Source: JACMLD01 sp040007355
GTDB taxonomy: Bacteria > Bacteroidota > Bacteroidia > Chitinophagales > Chitinophagaceae
DNA length: 7,681 bases
Assembly: GCA_040007355.1 (NCBI GenBank)
Contig: JBDTVE010000184.1
Span: forward strand, 1-7,681
Direction of reading: 5' to 3'
Shown here: piece after piece, positions 5,648 through 7,681 of the stretch
How positions within the stretch are numbered: the first letter of the stretch is position 1
How the letters are laid out: the number at the start of each line of letters is the position of its first letter
Program-made: the position numbers and the translations under genes
Notes under the pieces: generated by a model
Database searches by the model: none
What the model was told of the DNA's origin: nothing
The model's input: the letters and a program-made list of their open reading frames with translations, nothing else

Positions 5648-7288
5648 CTACTCCTCTTCCAAAAAAGGATACCTGTAATCAACCGGCGGATTAAATGTTT
5701 CTTTGACCGTTCTGGCACTTAACCAGCGGTATAAGTTTAAAATAGACCCCGCCTTATCGTTGGTGCCGCTTGCCCGGGCGCCGCCAAAAGGCTGCTGCCC
5801 TACCACCGCACCGGTTGGCTTATCGTTTATATAAAAATTGCCGGCGGCATGGCGCAGCCGCACAGTAGCACGTTCCACCGCACCCCGGTCCTGCGCAATT
5901 ACCGCACCGGTTAGGGCATAGGGCGAGGTATGATCAACCAGGTCGAGCGCTTTTTCAAAACCATTGGCGGGATAAACATAGACTGTTAACACAGGCCCGA
6001 AGATTTCCTCGCACATGGTAACAGACCCCGGGTTGCTGGTTTCGATTACCGTTGGCTGAATAAAATAACCATTTTTTTTGTCGCATTTGCCGCCCACCCA
6101 TATAGTGGCTTTCGCGTCCTTTTTTGCGGCATCTATATATGATTTTATTTTATCAAAACTTTTTTCATCAATGACGGCATTGATAAAATTTCTAAAATCA
6201 TCTACCGGGCCTATTCTAAAACTCTTTACGCCTGCAATTAGTTTTTTCTTTATCTCCTCCGCCAGATTAGAAGGAATATAGGCGCGTGAGGCCGCCGAAC
6301 ATTTCTGGCCCTGGTATTCAAACGCCCCGCGCAGCAAGGCGGTAACCGCCACATCCGCATCCGCGCTTTTATGCACCAGTACAAAATCCTTACCACCGGT
6401 TTCACCCACAATACGCGGGTAGGTTTTATACATGGCCATATTTCTACCAATGGTTTCCCACATTTTATTAAATACCCCGGTACTGCCGGTAAAATGCACG
6501 CCGGCAAAATTTCGGTGGTTAAAACAAACCTCTCCCAGCACCGGTCCGTCTACATATACCAGATTGATGACCCCTGCGGGCAGACCTGCTTCTATTAAGA
6601 TGCGCATAAACATCTGCGCAGCATATACCTGAGTATGGGCGGGTTTCCACACCACCACATTGCCGCACATGGCGGCGCTGGTGGGCAGGTTACCGCTGAT
6701 GGCTGTAAAATTAAAAGGGGTAATGGCCAGCACAAAACCTTCCAGCGCACGATACTCGAGCCGGTTGTGCAGGCCCGGGCTGCTAATGGGTTGTTGCCGG
6801 TATATTTCGCTGAGAAAATGAACATTGAACCGTAAGAAGTCTATTAGTTCACAGGCTGCGTCTATCTCTGCCTGGAAAACATTTTTACTTTGTCCCAACA
6901 TGGTAGTGCCGTTCATATAAGGGCGGTACCGGGTAGCCACCAGGTCGGCGGCCTTTAAAAAAATATTGGCGCGATTCTCCCAGCTCAGGCCCGCCCAGTT
7001 TTCGCGGGCCGCCAGGGCTGCATCAATGGCTTGCTGTACATGTTTGGCTTCGCCCTGGCTGAAATGGCCCAATGTATGCGTTATCTCGTGTGGGGGATGG
7101 AGACTTATCTTTTTATTGGTACGCACTTCTTTGCCGCCGATATACATGGGAATATCAGCCACCTGACCATTTAATTCCGCCAACACCCCTTTGAGTCTTT
7201 TTTTCTCTGCAGAACCCGGCGCGTAGTTTAATACGGGCTCATTTACCGGTAATGGGTAGCTGAAATATCCGGAACTCATAATAGACAT
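5648..7288 (-). CDS. pruA: L-glutamate gamma-semialdehyde dehydrogenase (1-pyrroline-5-carboxylate dehydrogenase)
   Basis: Oxidises glutamate gamma-semialdehyde (from delta-1-pyrroline-5-carboxylate) to glutamate with NAD+, the second step of proline degradation, in the cytoplasm. The 546-residue product is a full-length single-function enzyme of the ALDH4A1 type (human enzyme 563 residues), without the proline dehydrogenase domain found in proteobacterial PutA. Aldehyde dehydrogenase hallmarks are TPFNFTAISGN, WKPAHTQ, FTGSTGVF, catalytic base Glu296 (GETGGKDF) and nucleophile Cys330 (GQKCSAASR), 34 residues apart as usual, then EEIFGPVLTVYVY and the substrate-loop motif QPFGGARASGTNDKAG. 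ATG 7288 and ATG 7279 (codon 4) are both possible starts; the position of the -7 element makes the second plausible. No proline dehydrogenase gene is in the window. Downstream is transposase debris, with no clear terminator. Confidence 0.97.
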   Translation of the reverse strand: MSIMSSGYFSYPLPVNEPVLNYAPGSAEKKRLKGVLAELNGQVADIPMYIGGKEVRTNKKISLHPPHEITHTLGHFSQGEAKHVQQAIDAALAARENWAGLSWENRANIFLKAADLVATRYRPYMNGTTMLGQSKNVFQAEIDAACELIDFLRFNVHFLSEIYRQQPISSPGLHNRLEYRALEGFVLAITPFNFTAISGNLPTSAAMCGNVVVWKPAHTQVYAAQMFMRILIEAGLPAGVINLVYVDGPVLGEVCFNHRNFAGVHFTGSTGVFNKMWETIGRNMAMYKTYPRIVGETGGKDFVLVHKSADADVAVTALLRGAFEYQGQKCSAASRAYIPSNLAEEIKKKLIAGVKSFRIGPVDDFRNFINAVIDEKSFDKIKSYIDAAKKDAKATIWVGGKCDKKNGYFIQPTVIETSNPGSVTMCEEIFGPVLTVYVYPANGFEKALDLVDHTSPYALTGAVIAQDRGAVERATVRLRHAAGNFYINDKPTGAVVGQQPFGGARASGTNDKAGSILNLYRWLSARTVKETFNPPVDYRYPFLEEE

Positions 7289-7296
7289 TTAGCTTG

Positions 7297-7304
7297 CAAA
7301 GATA
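7297..7304 (-). promoter_or_regulatory. -7 promoter element of pruA
   Basis: Read on the - strand, TATCTTTG is an exact match to the Bacteroidota TAnnTTTG -7 consensus. It ends 8 bases before the first candidate ATG (7288), so transcription would start within a few bases of that codon. No clear TTG -33 element is seen at the usual distance. Confidence 0.5.
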
Positions 7305-7320
7305 GCTGGTTTGGCGCATA

Positions 7321-7358
7321 CCGCCCGGCGGCGGAAGGCGCGGCATAAGGAGATGCCG
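7321..7358. repeat. Two adjacent small stem-loops between prfB and pruA
   Basis: CCGCC (7321-7325) pairs with GGCGG (7330-7334) across a 4-base loop, and CGGCAT (7341-7346) pairs with ATGCCG (7353-7358) across a 6-base loop. The surrounding bases are much more G+C-rich than the neighbouring intergenic DNA. They sit downstream of prfB on the - strand and could help end or stabilise its transcript, but there is no T-run after either stem, so they are not standard terminators. Confidence 0.4.
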
Positions 7359-7417
7359 TACAAGGGTGTGACTTAAGAATACCCAGCAAAGAATCGCTGC
7401 CCGGCCCAAAAAATAGA

Positions 7418-7681
7418 TTACTGTACGCTTGATTCTTTTTCCATCATCAGGTAGGCCTTAATAAACCCATCCAGGCCCCCGTCCATGACAGGCTGTATGT
7501 TACCCACCTCGTAGTCGGTGCGGTGGTCTTTGATCATTTTATAGGGATGAAAAACATAGCTGCGTATCTGGCTGCCCCATTCTATTTTTTTCTTGGAACT
7601 GTTCACGGCGTCTCTAAGCTCATTTTTTTTGCGCAGCTCCAGCTCATACAAGCGGCTCCTAAGCATTTCCATGGCCCGCTC
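7418..7681 (-). CDS. prfB: Peptide chain release factor 2, C-terminal part
   Basis: Release factor 2 ends translation at UGA and UAA codons. Only the last 87 codons are in the window; the frame stays open through the right edge (ERAMEMLRSRLYELE). The sequence matches the RF2 C-terminal end closely: MLRSRLYELELRKK, then IEWGSQIRSYVFHPY, MIKDHRTDYEVGN, VMDGGLDGFIKAYL and a short tail ending SSVQ. The WGSQIRSYV and KDHRT motifs distinguish RF2 from RF1. The GGQ loop, the stop-codon recognition motif and any programmed frameshift site of the N-terminal part lie outside. It is transcribed toward pruA, 129 bases away, but pruA has its own -7 element. Confidence 0.95.
   Translation of the reverse strand, partial: ERAMEMLRSRLYELELRKKNELRDAVNSSKKKIEWGSQIRSYVFHPYKMIKDHRTDYEVGNIQPVMDGGLDGFIKAYLMMEKESSVQ

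Noticed and set aside
6078..7166. Several 65-85-codon frames on both strands inside pruA
   Set aside because: They overlap a complete aldehyde dehydrogenase gene with all catalytic motifs and show no family features of their own.

Overview
The window looks like chromosomal DNA from a Bacteroidota bacterium, most likely of the Chitinophagaceae or a close relative. The reasons are moderate G+C, promoter-like TAnnTTTG elements (the Bacteroidota -7 box) just before two genes, weak or absent Shine-Dalgarno sequences, and the protein families present. The assignment is inferred from these traits; no database search was possible.

Left part (1-4242, + strand): the 3' portion of a multi-pass membrane protein that continues past the left edge, then a RIC/ScdA/YtfE-type di-iron iron-sulfur repair protein, a soluble PAS histidine kinase, and 7 bases later a response regulator whose output is a Crp/Fnr-type DNA-binding module. 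A perfect 22-base palindrome with the TGA-N6-TCA core of Crp/Fnr operators (948-969) lies upstream of the repair gene. The kinase PAS domain aligns without gaps to the haem pocket segment of FixL, with a His and an Arg at the positions of the FixL haem ligand and distal Arg. Together these suggest, but do not prove, a nitric oxide or oxygen-responsive circuit: kinase senses, regulator binds Crp-like sites, and RIC (perhaps with the membrane protein) is the output.

Middle (4243-5647): a convergent intergenic stretch, then a YoaK/DUF1275 membrane protein on the - strand. Between it and the next gene is a decayed C-terminal piece of an IS630-type transposase on the + strand, broken by two frameshifts and two internal stops.

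Right part (5648-7681, - strand): a complete delta-1-pyrroline-5-carboxylate dehydrogenase gene (pruA, last step of proline catabolism), preceded by a -7 element so close to the start that the mRNA leader would be almost absent, and at the right edge the 3' end of prfB (peptide chain release factor 2). Small GC-rich stem-loops separate prfB from pruA.
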